In this document: positions 11,293 to 21,939 of the stretch, one piece after another | Layout: every line of letters starts with the position of its first letter | Numbering within the stretch: position 1 is the first letter of the stretch | Source: Ostrinia nubilalis | Taxonomy: Eukaryota > Arthropoda > Insecta > Lepidoptera > Crambidae | Direction of reading: 5' to 3' | Length of the DNA: 64,000 bases | Assembly: GCF_963855985.1 (NCBI RefSeq) | Contig: NC_087093.1 | Location: 7,943,501-8,007,500, forward strand | Position numbers and translations under genes: made by a program | Notes under the pieces: model-generated | The model's input: the letters and a program-made list of their open reading frames with translations, nothing else | Database searches by the model: none | What the model was told of the DNA's origin: nothing

Positions 11293-13179
11293 ATGTCGCT
11301 TGTTACACACACGCCGGGCGTGACCACACGTGGCGCATCTAGGCGACAGCAAGCGACTGCACATTGTGTTGAGAAGCGCGAAGTCAAAAGCGAAGCAGAT
11401 GTTGTTCACCATAAAACCTTCTCCCAGACCAAGAGCAGCAAGGCAAGTGTATCTGCAAAAACCTCTTCTTCACTGGCACGCAGAAAACAGCTGGAATATG
11501 AAGCAGCACAAGCTAAGGCCAAATTGGACCTGGAAGCTGCACAAGCAGAAGCTAAGGCGCAAGCTGCATTGGCAGAAGCTACAGCTGCACGTACAAAAGC
11601 ACGCATTGAGAAGGAGCTGCTGAAAAGAAAGTTGGACGCTGATATAGCAGACCTGGACGGATCGCGTCAATCTGCATCATCACAATCCACCAAAGACAAG
11701 GTGACACAGTGGTTAGAAACGTCGCACGCTGATCTGAACATTAAACCAGCAGATCAAGCTCCCGCCCGCTGCCCATCAATAAGGAACAGCGAGGTAAATA
11801 AGCTGGCAGATGCCCTACGTGAGGCGATCAACCTTGCCTCGTCTAGGCCGACAAACACTGATCAGCAGCTGCTCACAAGGCTAGCGACATCTAAGGACCT
11901 ACCACTATTTTTTGGCGACCCCATGGAGTGGTTACACTTTAAAGAAGCGTTCATAGAATCTACACGCATGTGCAACTACTCAGATACAGAAAATTTATGG
12001 CGTCTAAGAAAGTGTCTCCGTGGTGACGCAAAGGAGGCCACAAGCTCACTGCTTATCACCGCCACATCACCAAGAGAGGTTATGGATATTCTCGAACTCA
12101 GATTCGGCAGGCCTGAAAATATAATGCGTAAGATATCACATCAACTAAAAAAATTGCAGCCCTTGTCGCAAAACTACCACGGTGACATAGTTAATTTTGC
12201 CATCAAGATAAAGAACTGTGTCGCAGCTGCACGAGCTATTAACGAAGAGGATTATTTACGCAGCCCTGAGCAAGTGTCGATTATTATATCTAAAATGCCG
12301 ACTACTTTGATTACCAAGTGGGCAGATTACTTACACAACAACCAAGACAACACAATGTTACCTAAACTTGAAATGTTGTCAAAGTTCCTGTACGCTGAAG
12401 CTGAAAAAATTGCATCATCTGGCGTTAGCTACATACAAAGTCAGTCTGATAACAAGAAGAGAGATTTTACATACAACAGAAACAACCAAGCCGTGTTATT
12501 TTGTGCCGATGATAACAACAAGCCGCACACTTCGTTAAAGTGCATGTTTTGCCGGCGTCAATTTCATGCATTAGAAAAATGCATGCGGTTTAAACGTGCT
12601 ATGCGCAGAGACCGCTGGAGATTCGCACGCACAAATAACTTGTGCTATAGATGCCTACAAAAACGTCACGACGAGCCCTCGGAGTGCACTGCCGCCAACT
12701 GCGACGTCGATGGGTGTGGGCAGCCGCACCACCCCCTGCTACATTGGAGTAAACCGGTCTCCTGTAAGGAGCAGCCTGAAAAATCACAAGATCGTTCTAG
12801 TGATGAAACAGTAAATAATGTGATCGAATCTCAGTGTCATAAAGTGTTTTTAAAGGTAGTGCCGGTGACCGTGCGCGGTCCTAGTGGTGTAAGTGTGCAC
12901 ACACATGCGTTGTTGGACGATGGTGCGACCGTGACCCTGATCGCGTCCGATATCGCTGATCAGCTGGGACTGCATGGTAAACAAAGTACAATGCGCGCAC
13001 GGAGCGCATGGAACGATGAATTGGTATGTCAAACTGAAATTGTTAACTTTGATATTATGAACAGTAATGGTGATATTTTTAACTTGTGTGCTCGAATAAT
13101 GTCGCAATTAAAGGATGATGGGCACAAATGTATGGAAAGTGGTACCCGCTCCAATAGCCATAACCAATATATATTTTAA
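11293..13179 (+). CDS. gag: Bel/Pao Gag with N-terminal part of Pol (aspartic protease)
   Basis: 628 codons from an ATG. The N-terminal third is rich in Ala, Lys and Glu and should form a coiled coil (about residues 60-120). The capsid-like Pao Gag region with LPLFFGDPMEWLHFKEAF and LRKCLRGDAKEA follows (about residues 200-340). Cysteine/histidine clusters from residue 417 (CMFCRRQFHALEKC, NLCYRCLQKRHDEP) are the nucleic-acid binding knuckles. The protease motif LLDDGATVTLI (about residue 540) is the Pao form of the aspartic protease active site. The last 20 or so codons come from an element inserted near 13110, so the natural Pol continuation is cut off. Gag itself looks intact and could still assemble particles. 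Confidence 0.85.
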   Translation: MSLVTHTPGVTTRGASRRQQATAHCVEKREVKSEADVVHHKTFSQTKSSKASVSAKTSSSLARRKQLEYEAAQAKAKLDLEAAQAEAKAQAALAEATAARTKARIEKELLKRKLDADIADLDGSRQSASSQSTKDKVTQWLETSHADLNIKPADQAPARCPSIRNSEVNKLADALREAINLASSRPTNTDQQLLTRLATSKDLPLFFGDPMEWLHFKEAFIESTRMCNYSDTENLWRLRKCLRGDAKEATSSLLITATSPREVMDILELRFGRPENIMRKISHQLKKLQPLSQNYHGDIVNFAIKIKNCVAAARAINEEDYLRSPEQVSIIISKMPTTLITKWADYLHNNQDNTMLPKLEMLSKFLYAEAEKIASSGVSYIQSQSDNKKRDFTYNRNNQAVLFCADDNNKPHTSLKCMFCRRQFHALEKCMRFKRAMRRDRWRFARTNNLCYRCLQKRHDEPSECTAANCDVDGCGQPHHPLLHWSKPVSCKEQPEKSQDRSSDETVNNVIESQCHKVFLKVVPVTVRGPSGVSVHTHALLDDGATVTLIASDIADQLGLHGKQSTMRARSAWNDELVCQTEIVNFDIMNSNGDIFNLCARIMSQLKDDGHKCMESGTRSNSHNQYIF

Positions 13180-13406
13180 AAGGCCTTTAGATGTAGGAAA
13201 ATGTCTGCTATGGGGCCAGTTCTAATTCACGTTTTGAAAGCAGTAATTCCACTAAGTATTATAATGAAAGTATAACACAATCATCCATGTATGTATACGA
13301 GTATGTATTATGACTACAATCTATTAACATAACTAAAAGAAGCATTGAAAAGGAAAGGATTATACCTACGATGAACTACCCAAGCTATTAGCCCTTTATT
13401 CGCTTT

Positions 13407-13574
13407 CATTATCATCATCATGATCATTTTAACCAAAGGACGTCCAGTTGAACATAGGCCTCCCCCAATGATTTCCACAATGGCCGGTTGGTGGCGGCCT
13501 GCATCCAGCGCCTTCCCGCTACCTTTATGAGGTCGTCGGTCCATCTTGTGGGTGGACTTATTGGGTCTTGTGGG
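13407..13574 (-). mobile_element. RTE 3' tail with 12-bp target duplication
   Basis: The tail begins with a degenerate TCATCATCATCATGATCATTT and continues with the conserved RTE end (GGACGTCCA.., AACATAGGCCTCCCCCAATG). TTTATTCGCTTT is repeated at 13395-13406 and 13575-13586, marking the insertion exactly. It is a strongly 5'-truncated copy without coding function. Confidence 0.85.
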
Positions 13575-13625
13575 TTTATTCGCTTTAGTAACTCATAATA
13601 AAACCCTTAAGAAGTAATAAAACTT

Positions 13626-13748
13626 TAACCACTTTATTAATAAAAGTTACACCCTAGTTGAACTCTGGCTTAAATTGTCATTTGGTATGGAAATGTCATT
13701 TTAATCCAAGGTTCTTCCTAGGTGTAACTTTTTATTAATAAGGGGGTA
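13626..13748. mobile_element. Small TA-flanked MITE
   Basis: The ends are inverted copies: left ccactttattaataaaagtt then acacc, right complement ccccttattaataaaaagtt then acacc. TA lies on both sides. About 120 bp and non-coding. Tc1/mariner-type derivation is likely from the TA target. Confidence 0.6.
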
Positions 13749-13851
13749 GTACCTACTTATTTCAATAAAAATATTTTTTTCACAATTAACCCCATCAATA
13801 ATTATAGAGTTAAGGAAGGATGCTGGAGCAGTAAACCCTTCCTGCCTCGCA

Positions 13852-14062
13852 AAACCTAAGTACCATACGATGGACACGTATGATACTTCTTCTTCTTCTT
13901 CCTCGGTCCCTCACTGATGAGGATCGCGACCACAGATAGTGTTCCTCCACAGACTGCGGTCGATGCAAACTCCCGCCCACCGTCTTCCTCACCGCGTCCG
14001 ACCATCTCGTCGGTGCCCTGCCCCGAGCGCGTCCCCCTTCATACTGTATGATACTTAGGTTA
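13852..14062 (-). mobile_element. RTE-like C-terminal fragment of another subfamily, between inverted repeats
   Basis: The minus strand reads RARGRAPTRWSDAVRKTVGG, the C-terminal motif of RTE-type polyproteins, followed by a (GAA)n-rich tail near 13888-13902. AACCTAAGTA(C/T)CATAC is present as inverted copies at about 13853-13868 and 14046-14061. The fragment is dead. Confidence 0.6.
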
Positions 14063-14065
14063 CAC

Positions 14066-14318
14066 AAAAAGTATCTTTATCTTCGAACGCAACCAGATCT
14101 GAGGCTGGTGGCCATAGTAAATGTTGTTCGTCTTGGTAAGACCTTTCAAATGACACTACAAACATAACTATTGGAGCCGGGTACCATTCTGCAAAAAGTA
14201 TGTATATCTTCGTACACAACCAGATCTGAGGCTGGTGGTCATAGTAAAAGTTGTTCATCTTGGTAAGACCTTTCAAACGATACTAGACACATATCTATTG
14301 GAGCCGGGTACCATTTTG
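14066..14318. repeat. Two-copy tandem repeat, unit about 126 bp
   Basis: Two adjacent units share AACCAGATCTGAGGCTGGTG, CTTGGTAAGACCTTTCAAA and the end CTATTGGAGCCGGGTACCAT (14171-14190 and 14297-14316). The unit end is also the inverted end of the host insertion 13110-14325, so the tandem copies may have arisen by duplication of its right end. Confidence 0.8.
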
Positions 14319-14329
14319 CCCATTGTCCT

Positions 14330-16067
14330 TTGCCTGTGCAAAATATTTCAAATACAGGTTTGTTTTCCAAATATAAACATTTAGGTTTATGTAATTGTAG
14401 TGTACTGCCAAAATTGTTAATAGGTCAAGATAATTACCACCTTATGACCCCAATTGAATGTATAAAAGACGATGAGCAGCAGTGTGGGCCCTACGTCACA
14501 AAAACCCCGTTAGGATGGAGCGTTCACGGGTGGATGAGTGACGTCACATTTGTGTCTCTTACTAACTGTTCCGAGCTATACACAGGTGGGTCTGTCGGGC
14601 ACGCGGACGCTATTTTGAATTTGTCTTTAATTAACTCAATAAGTAACAACTCGCCTCTGCCCCCCGCCACAACCCCTACCTTTGACTGTGACTTGTATAG
14701 TGATAAGCGACTACACGATGCCGTTCATAGATATTTTTCTTTGGAGTCTATAGGAGTAGGTACTAAACCGCGTCGCAATCCTGATGAGCTACGCGCAATA
14801 GAAATTTTAAATGAAACTTCACAATTAATAGATGGTGCTTGGCACGTCGGACTGCCTTGGAAATACGACGACTTCGTAATGCCTGATTCATATCCTTCAG
14901 CGTTTAAACGCTTATTGTCTGTCGAGCGAAAAATTACAGGTGATGAAGGATATGGCTCTCGATATCGTGATAGAATTAAACATTTGGTTCTGAATGATTA
15001 TGCTCGTGAAATTAGCGAAAATGAACATTTACTTACCCCTAGAGATCATGTATGGTATTTGCCGCATTTTGGGGTTGATAACCCCAATAAACAGAAGCTG
15101 CGATTAGTTTACGATGCAGCTGCCAAATCTAAGGGATGCTCACTTAATGATTTTTTATTACAAGGCCCGGACTTGTTACAGTCTTTGTTGGGTATTATGT
15201 TTAGGTTTAGGGAACATCCTGTAGGTGTTATTGGCGATATAAAGGACATGTTTCTTAGGATAAAGATTAGGGATGAGGATTGCCATGCCTTTAGATTTCT
15301 CTGGAGAGATTCCAGTGACGTTAACGTTCAAAAGTACGTCATGACGTCATTAATATTCGGTGCGAATTGCTCGCCGTTTGTTGCACAATACATTTGTCAA
15401 AACAAAAATACTGAGCGCTTTCAAAATTCTTTTTCTGAGGCTGTTCATGCAATAAAAAATAATCAATACATGGACGATTATATTGATAGTTTGCCTGATG
15501 ACGTCACGGCTACAAAAATGGTTCGCGATATAACGTTCATTCATAAACAGGGCGGATTTGAAATGCGAAATTGGATGAGTAATTGCCCAGATGTTTTAAA
15601 ACACATTCCAAGAGACCTTAAGCGAAAAGACCGTACGGTTTGACATTGAAAATCAGCCCGAGCGCACGTTAGGATTGTTATGGTACCCAAGCAGTGATAC
15701 GTTTGCGTTTGATGTGTCTTTAAAACGTATTCCTGTTGATGTTTTACTATTAAAGCGAAAACCTACCAAACGTGAAATGCTTAGCATAATTATGTCGATT
15801 TTTGATGTACACGGTTTTCTCGCGCCTTTCACTATTCAATCAAAAATACTATTACAGGAAACATGGAAAGTAAAGTTAGGTTGGGATCAAAGTATACCTG
15901 ATAATTTGTTTGTGTCATTTCGTCAATGGCTAATTAATCTAAAGAAAATAGATAATATTCGCATTCCACGATGGTATTTCAATGATGATTCATCAATGTC
16001 GCCCGGCGCTATTGATAAGAATGCAACGTGTGGGAGGTGCCTGGGAGCGTCTCATTCGAAGTGTTAA
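14330..16067 (+). pseudogene. pol: Bel/Pao Pol: protease tail, reverse transcriptase, truncated next domain
   Basis: The frame 14330-15643 has the Pao-specific segment before RT (PLGWSVHGWMS), the fingers LPHFGVDNPNKQKLRLVYDA, the first catalytic segment GVIGDIKDMFLRI (about residue 302) and the catalytic box QYMDDYIDS (about residue 379). A one-base loss near 15636 moves the reading to another frame (15675-16067), which continues with LLWYPSSDTF and FDVHGFLAPFT, the connection towards RNase H. It then breaks at about 15975-16030, where roughly two domains (RNase H and the integrase catalytic core) are deleted. RT residues look intact, but the polyprotein is not. Confidence 0.85.
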
Positions 16068-16650
16068 GAGCGCTCTCAAGGCTGTCCTCAAAGAAAGAGC
16101 ACCTAAGGAGGAAGTTCTTGTGACATTGCTGGCTGAAGTCGAGAACATCATTAATAGCCGTCCTTTGACTCATGTTTCTGTTGACCCACGTAGTGAGGAG
16201 GCATTGACTCCAAACCATTTCTTGATTGGATCCTCATCCAACCTGCCAAGACCTGGAGTATTCAGCGATGATGACACTTACCTGCGAAAGCAGTGGAGGA
16301 TTGCTCAGCGTTTTGCTGATTTGTTTTGGAGTCGATGGCTCAAGGAAGTCTTACCAACGCTAGTCCCAAGACACAAATGGCAACGCGAAGGCGTTCAATT
16401 GAAAAAAGGAGATCTCGTCGTAGTCGTCGATCCAGCTTCTCCGCGAAATTGCTGGCCTAAGGGAATCGTGGAGACTGTATACCCCGGTAGAGACAAGCGC
16501 GTTAGGGTCGTAGACATTAGGACTAGAGCGGGACTGATGAAGAGACCAGTGACACGTGTGGCTTCACTTACCTTTGATGATGAGTGTCGTGCCGACACTA
16601 GGGGGGAAGATGTTGGCGATGGCCACACTGCTGCAAAACCTGTAAAATAA
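16028..16650 (+). pseudogene. Bel/Pao integrase C-terminal fragment
   Basis: The frame begins at the deletion joint with GGAWERLIRSVKSAL, then INSRPLTHVS, LTPNHFLIG and LVPRHKWQREG, the usual sequence after the integrase core in Pao polyproteins. The basic C-terminal domain follows (LKKGDLVVVVDPASPRNCWP). It ends inside the 3' LTR. The catalytic D,D,E core is absent. Upstream frames are joined to it only by the deletion. Confidence 0.85.
16600..16610 (+). other. Polypurine tract of the Bel/Pao element
   Basis: AGGGGGGAAGA lies directly before the 3' LTR and would prime plus-strand DNA synthesis. Confidence 0.85.
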
Positions 16651-17143
16651 AACCTGAAAAATAAAGTAAAATCGTTAAAATATATTTCATTTGTGTATGT
16701 ATAACAGTAAAATAAATAATGTAAAATAATGGAAAACAAATATAGGAAGCGCCTGATCACTTTTTGACTTTATTTACACACCTCATCTTCTTGTACTCAA
16801 AACTAACAGATTAGGCGTCTTCATTTTGGTTAAAATCACTAACTATGGTCATTTCAGTAATAAATTAGAGTAAATAAGCAATGCAAACACTTACCTGTAT
16901 GATGTACTTGTATTTACTTACCTTATGTACGTTCAGGACCCTTTGGTTATCAAGCTTTATTGTTATTTAATAAATGAGCGTATCTGGGGGGCAATCGTGC
17001 GGTGTTCCTAAAATCATTTTTACTTGACAGTCGCAACTCATCTTTGGTAGGGCCCGCACGCCTGCCGCCGGGATCGGTTTTCAAAACTAGACTTCAGTGT
17101 TTTCACTTCTCTTTTCCTCACGCTGGCGACCACGTCGTCTACA
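16611..17143 (+). repeat. Bel/Pao 3' LTR
   Basis: 533 bp, the same as the 5' LTR with one difference seen by eye (CCACG against CCACA near the end). It is followed by the ACATA duplication at 17144-17148 and then the interrupted LINE. Confidence 0.9.
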
Positions 17144-17148
17144 ACATA

Positions 17149-18262
17149 GATCTTTTACAAAGTAGGGAAGGTCATTAATATAAATAAGAAATAGCAAAGG
17201 TCCCAATATCGATCCCTGTGGCACACCCATGGTAAGAGGTGCTTCAGAAGACTCAGTTCCATTAATACAAACTTTTTGCTTTCTGCCTGTGAGATACGAG
17301 TTCAACAGATCAAGTGCCTCATCCGAAACACCATAATGTCGCAATTTTTTTAGTAAGGTTTGGTGGTCTACACAATCAAACGCTTTTGAAAGGTCACAAA
17401 AAATACCAACAGCGTCTTTTTTACTCTCCCAAGCATCAAAGACGTGTTTCAGTAGTGCTACTCCAGCGTCAGTAGTACTTCTACCTTTGGTAAAACCAAA
17501 TTGTTTATTGTGAAGTAATTTGTTGAAAATAAAATGAGAAAGAAGTTGATGAAATATAATTTTCTCAAAAATTTTGCTAAGTACTGGTAAAATAGAAATC
17601 GGCCGAAAATTAGAGGGGTCACATTTATCACCAGCCTTAAACAATGGGATTATTTTACTTAATTTCATTAAACTAGGAAAGCAACCTTGATCAATGCATG
17701 TGTTAAAAATGAATGCAAGGTGAGGAGCTATGGTGTCAATAATTGTCCCAATAATACTGACAGAGATTCCCCAAAGGTCCTCGGTTTTTTTCATATTCAA
17801 TTCTCTGAAGGTTTTAATTACTGTATTACAATCTATATGCCTGAACTGGAGTAGAGACTGGCACTCGGTGACATTAGATTTTAAGAGAGACTCTGCAAGA
17901 ATTGGCGATGAATTCAATGCTTTAGTTGTTTCGGACGCAATGTTTGAAAAGAATGTCTCAAATGTGGTTGCAACATCTGTATCTGAATTTATAACTTCAT
18001 TCCCGACTTTCAGTGAGAAGGTGTTATCCTTCGATTTATTTTTACATGTTTGTTTATTTATTATGTTCCACGTAGCCTTAGCTTTATTATTAGAATTTAA
18101 AATCATGTCTCGAAGATGATTCGATTTAGCAGCCACACAAACCTTTTTAAATATTTTCGAGTAATTTTTAACGTATTCTATAACATTCGGATCTTGCGTA
18201 TCAGCTTTAAGTCTATATAATTCATACATTTTATTTCTACTCTTGTGAATGCCGGTTGTAGC
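17149..18262 (-). pseudogene. LINE ORF2, middle part: RT fingers and palm
   Basis: The minus-strand frame runs from the hAT junction (18262) to the Bel/Pao junction. Visible motifs are IIPLFKAGDKCDPSNFRPIS, FGFTKGRST, VGIFCDLSKAFDCVDH (first catalytic aspartate) and MGVPQGSILGPLLFLIYIND. There is no stop over about 370 codons. The flanking GTTGTAGC duplication shows the frame was continuous with the endonuclease part. The RT box FADD is in the third segment (9894-10709). Confidence 0.9.
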
Positions 18263-18399
18263 TAGAGGTGGGCGCCACGCCGGCGCGCCGCCGCCGCCGC
18301 GAATTTTTTCACGCCGCCGCCGCCGACGACCAGCTGTCGGCGCGCCGATACTGATACTGTACAAACTATTTGCAATTTATTCCTCTCCTATACTGTACT

Positions 18400-19375
18400 A
18401 ATTTGTGTTTCAAACGCAGAAGAACTATTTTTTTATTGAGTTGAGCGGCTATTCTAGTTCAATAAAGTCCTAGTATCACTGCGACCGGTACCGATCTATT
18501 GTGATCGCCGATTTTCCCTATAGTTCGCCTCCGAGTCCTGCATCCATTAGGAATTGCAGTATCTTTTGGGGGGCGATATGTTTTACATCTTGTGGGCTTA
18601 GGATGTGTTTGCCCAGGCGTAAGCTCCACTTGCGCATCAAAGGTCCGCAGTCCGTGAGAATGTGTAGTGGCGTTTCATCTGCCTCTTGGCACATCCTGCA
18701 CGTTCTTGATTTGGACAGTCCCATAGTGGACAAGTGCTTGTTTAAGCTGCAGTGTCCAGTGAAGGCTCGAACTAAGATGCGCATTTTGATCCTACTCAGT
18801 CCTATGATCTGCTTAGAGTATTTTCGGTCATAGGCTTTTATAAGAGCTTTGGAATGAGTTAATCCTAGCGTGTCTGACCATGCCTTAAAGGATTTGTTTA
18901 AATAGATGTTCTCCAGGGTCATTCGAGCGAGACTTTTGGGAATGCCACAAAAGGGTTCTGGACCATATTGTGTTCCCTCCGCTCCCGCTCTGGCCAGTTC
19001 GTCGGCATTTTCATTGTCTACGATTCCCGCGTGACCTGGAACCGATCTCAGCGTTACTCTGTTACGTTTTGCTAGGGTATTCAGTCGACTCATGCAGTTT
19101 TCTACCAACTTTGAGGTGATTAAGTTGGAGTTTAAGGCCATCAGCGCGGCATGACTGTCTGAGTTAATGTAAATTATTTGGTTGGCATAATTTTTTCGCA
19201 GGTTAGCTTCCGCACATTCAATAATGGCGTAGACTTCTAAAAGATAGAGGCAAATTTACCCAGGCTTTGAGATAGCCTAAGCTTCGGCTGCTCTCCATAC
19301 ACGCCAAAGCCTACGTTAGGGCCCATTTTTGACCCATCAGTAAACCATATAACAGAAGAACTAACTATAATATTT
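18400..19375 (-). pseudogene. RNase H domain and tail of a LINE (I/R1/Jockey group)
   Basis: The minus strand begins with WFTDGSKMGPNVGFGVYGE (about 19290-19350). After a frameshift near 19240 it continues with YAIIECAEA, INSDSHAALMAL and RSVPGHAGIVDNENADELA, so the four acidic RNase H positions (D, E, D, D) are all visible. The frame then runs through a Cys-rich tail (CRMCQEADETPLHILTDC) to a stop at 18518. The RT half is missing. It is carried inside the hAT-type element. Confidence 0.8.
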
Positions 19376-19391
19376 ATTCTTTAATGCCATA

Positions 19392-19788
19392 TAATGGCCT
19401 CTCACTATAGGCCTTATACAGAAGTTCAAAGTTGCACAGCGTGCTATGGAGAGGGCTATGCTTGGTGTTTCTTTGCGAGATCGAATCAGAAATGAGGAGA
19501 TCCGTAAACGAACCAAAGTCGCTGACATAGCCCGACGGATTAGCAAGCTGAAGTGGCTATGGGCAGGGCACATAGTACGCAGAGCTGACGGCCGATGGGG
19601 CAGAAAGGTTCTGGAATGGAGGCCGCGTACCGGAAAACGCAGCGTGGGACGTCCACCTACAAGGTAGACCGACGACATCGTAAAGGTAGCAGGGAAGCGC
19701 TGGACGCAGGCCGCTACCAATCGATCAACATGGAAAGCATTGGGGGAGGCCTATGTTCAGCAGTGGACGTCCTATGGCTGAAATGATG
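19392..19788 (+). pseudogene. RTE C-terminal fragment, plus strand
   Basis: Reads RAMLGVSLRDRIRNEEIRKR, KLKWLWAGHIVRRADGRWGR and RPRTGKRSVGRPPTR, then a stop where the family has a tryptophan. It ends in GGCTGAAATGATGA. AATGCCAYATA flanks both sides (about 19383 and 19789), a probable target duplication. 5' truncated. Confidence 0.85.
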
Positions 19789-20729
19789 AATGCCACATAA
19801 ATTAGTACACAAGGCGAACTTAATGCCGTTGATATACTAATAATTGATTGAATAACTTAATACTAACTATATTAACAGTTAATCAAGTACATTATTCAAG
19901 TTACTGCTTGGTCTAGTAAATAATTGATGGCGAGAGGCGCCGGTCCCTCTTGCTGTCAAGAAAAAAATCCCCGCCTTTGTCTGGCAGATAACCCACACTA
20001 TTGGACTATACTTTAAGCGAATCACACACAGAGATTGTCAAATATGTCTCGGAAAGCAAATGGGAACCACAACCTCTGGAAGGCAACAAAGTACCTCCCT
20101 CAAAGTGTTCTCCGCTTATTAGGTCCGGTAATACATGAGTGCGAACTGACAAGAAAAATCTCAGACCTTTGCTACATGACAAGCCGGTATATTTAAACCC
20201 ATTGACACGGACAATCCAAAAATCCACCATTCAATCAAAAAAATAAGATCAAGCATTGGACTTGATCCGAGACTTGCAGCTATGCCTGTCTTTGATTCCT
20301 ACTGATGATGATGATTCATCCGACCGATTTCGGTCATGGTGACCACTTCGACTTAGCTGTCTTAGCGGCGCTGGTGCGCCCGAAGATGGCTTACATAGCC
20401 GATCTTCACGGCAAACTCCTCGCACATTAAGAGTAATTACCTGCCGCCAACATAATTATAGTGAATGGCGGCAGATGGACGGGATTTACATCATCGCGTT
20501 TTGCGTCGAGTTCAGTTATGCGCTGCTCGTTGAATTCGCAGACTCGCCTCTACACAACACAATCTCCCGCCATTCTAGGTGCTGTGCTGCCAAACCTTCC
20601 CATTGTGATTTGAGAGGATTCAGGATTGAAGGTCGCAGGAAGTGCCTGGATGCGAGCGGCGCAGGACGTTTTTCGGCTGAAACGAAAGAACTAACGCTAA
20701 GAGAGATGGCTAAGCTAAAGAAATAGCCT

Positions 20730-21780
20730 AAATGGACCCTCGTAAAGCACTTGCATTTGATCTGATCACCATGAAGTCCATGGTCTTGACAATGACCACA
20801 CTGAGTGAGAAGAACCTCGCAAGTCTCTTAACTTTGGAAATGATCCATAAGGCTGGAAAGTCGCCTAACGAATTCTCTTATCGCTCAATTAATCTGACAT
20901 TTGTATTGTTAAATTTATGGAAAAGGATCATTCTTGCTCGTTTATTCCCTTGCCTAAGTATGACCCATGTAATATAGTATACCCGACCATAAATTTTGGC
21001 AGAAACCATACTAACCATAATCAGTACAATGTTTGGAAAAGAAAGAATCCTGTACGTCTACTTTCGCTGCGGCTTCAGCTGGGTTTATCATAAAGGACTA
21101 CTCTATGAAATTAAAAAGTACCTTTCAGCACACTTCTACTACCTGCTGATGGATTCTTATCTCAGTGACAGACAGTTTTAAATCAAACTCGGTGACAAAA
21201 TCTTCTCTTTTTAGCTGCAGAGCTGGAGTACCCCAGGACTCTGTACTTGATCCGATACTCTATAACATCTACTAGTAAAGTAGCCCAGACACCAGAAAGC
21301 TGCGGCATTCCTCAAATGTAACTGTGATCTTAAAGTGACTAGACTGTTGCAATGTCAGCTGCTTGGCTGACCAAGTGGCGCATGTAATTAAGCCCCGAAG
21401 TCTCACCATATTATCATTTAAGACGTGAAACCTATCCTCCGGCCAATCTAGACCTCGACACATTGCAGCAATCAACCTGCATCAAAATCCTGGACCGTAG
21501 GATAACATGGAAAGACCATAAATATAAATAAAATGGAACTGAATATAATATTCCACCAACAGTCAGCGAATCCAACATTAACTATGTGCCTCCAAAGAGC
21601 TCAAAAATACATGTTAAGGGTACTTTTATCGGCACATTGGTACGCTCGCCTTTAGGAAATACACGAGAACCTGATCTCAGCCAAACCCGCTATCCAAATA
21701 TCAAAGTATCTATGATCAAGAGAGCTAATTTACTAGGGTAAACCACTGCTTTAGTGGCTCAAACCCCAACCAACTGCAAA
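20730..21780 (+). pseudogene. Decayed Jockey-like reverse transcriptase
   Basis: The plus strand shows fragments in shifting frames: SPNEFSYRSINLTFVLLNLW (20856-20930), WVYHKGLLYEIKKYLSAHFY and LLMDSYLSDRQF (21090-21180), then a degraded GVPQGSVLGP-like segment (about 21228-21260), and tail-like pieces to about 21780. Many stops. The order matches Jockey-type LINEs. The stretch 19790-20730 before it has no clear coding content. Confidence 0.6.
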
Positions 21781-21939
21781 TCACCTGATTAGTCTTGACG
21801 ACAGATACTAAAAAAGCAGATTTAAAAAAATACCTAATGAACAAAGGTCAAACAAGGTCACGCCGCCGACGCCGCCGCCGCCGAGGTCAAAAAGTCGGCG
21901 CGCCGCCGCCGGCCAATTTTATATCGGCGCCCACCTCTA

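Larger units (their letters stand above)
13110..14325. mobile_element. 1.2-kb inverted-repeat insertion inside the Pao pol region
   Basis: The left end has GATGGGCACAAATG and then GGTACCCGCTCCAATAG (13116-13158). The right end has the inverted counterpart CTATTGGAGCCGGGTACCAT then TTTGCCCATTG (14297-14325). It separates the Pao protease from the RT, which normally follow closely. Inside lie an RTE tail, a TA-flanked MITE, an RTE-like tail of another type and a 126-bp tandem duplication. A target duplication could not be defined. Confidence 0.55.
10710..17143 (+). mobile_element. Bel/Pao LTR retrotransposon, young but internally defective
   Basis: Two 533-bp LTRs (10710-11242 and 16611-17143) begin TG and end CA. 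By eye they differ at one position (the base before TCGTCTACA). The order is LTR, gag with protease (11293-13179), an inserted 1.2-kb element, RT (14330-15643), the start of the next domain, then integrase C-terminus (about 16030-16650), polypurine tract, LTR. RNase H and the integrase core are missing. There is also a frameshift near 15636. The copy cannot move by itself, yet its LTRs are almost identical, so it was probably copied recently with enzymes supplied by relatives. Confidence 0.9.
18263..21939. mobile_element. hAT-type non-autonomous element, 3.7 kb, 8-bp target duplication
   Basis: Perfect 14-bp inverted ends TAGAGGTGGGCGCC, flanked by GTTGTAGC at 18255-18262 and 21940-21947. An 8-bp duplication and TAGAGGTGGGC-like termini are features of hAT elements. 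Both subterminal regions are GC-rich with CGCCGCCGC arrays (18280-18350 and 21860-21920), unlike the AT-rich surroundings. No hAT transposase is seen. The cargo is a LINE RNase H fragment (18400-19375), an RTE tail (19392-19788) and a decayed Jockey-like RT (20730-21780). It disrupts the LINE ORF2. Confidence 0.85.
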
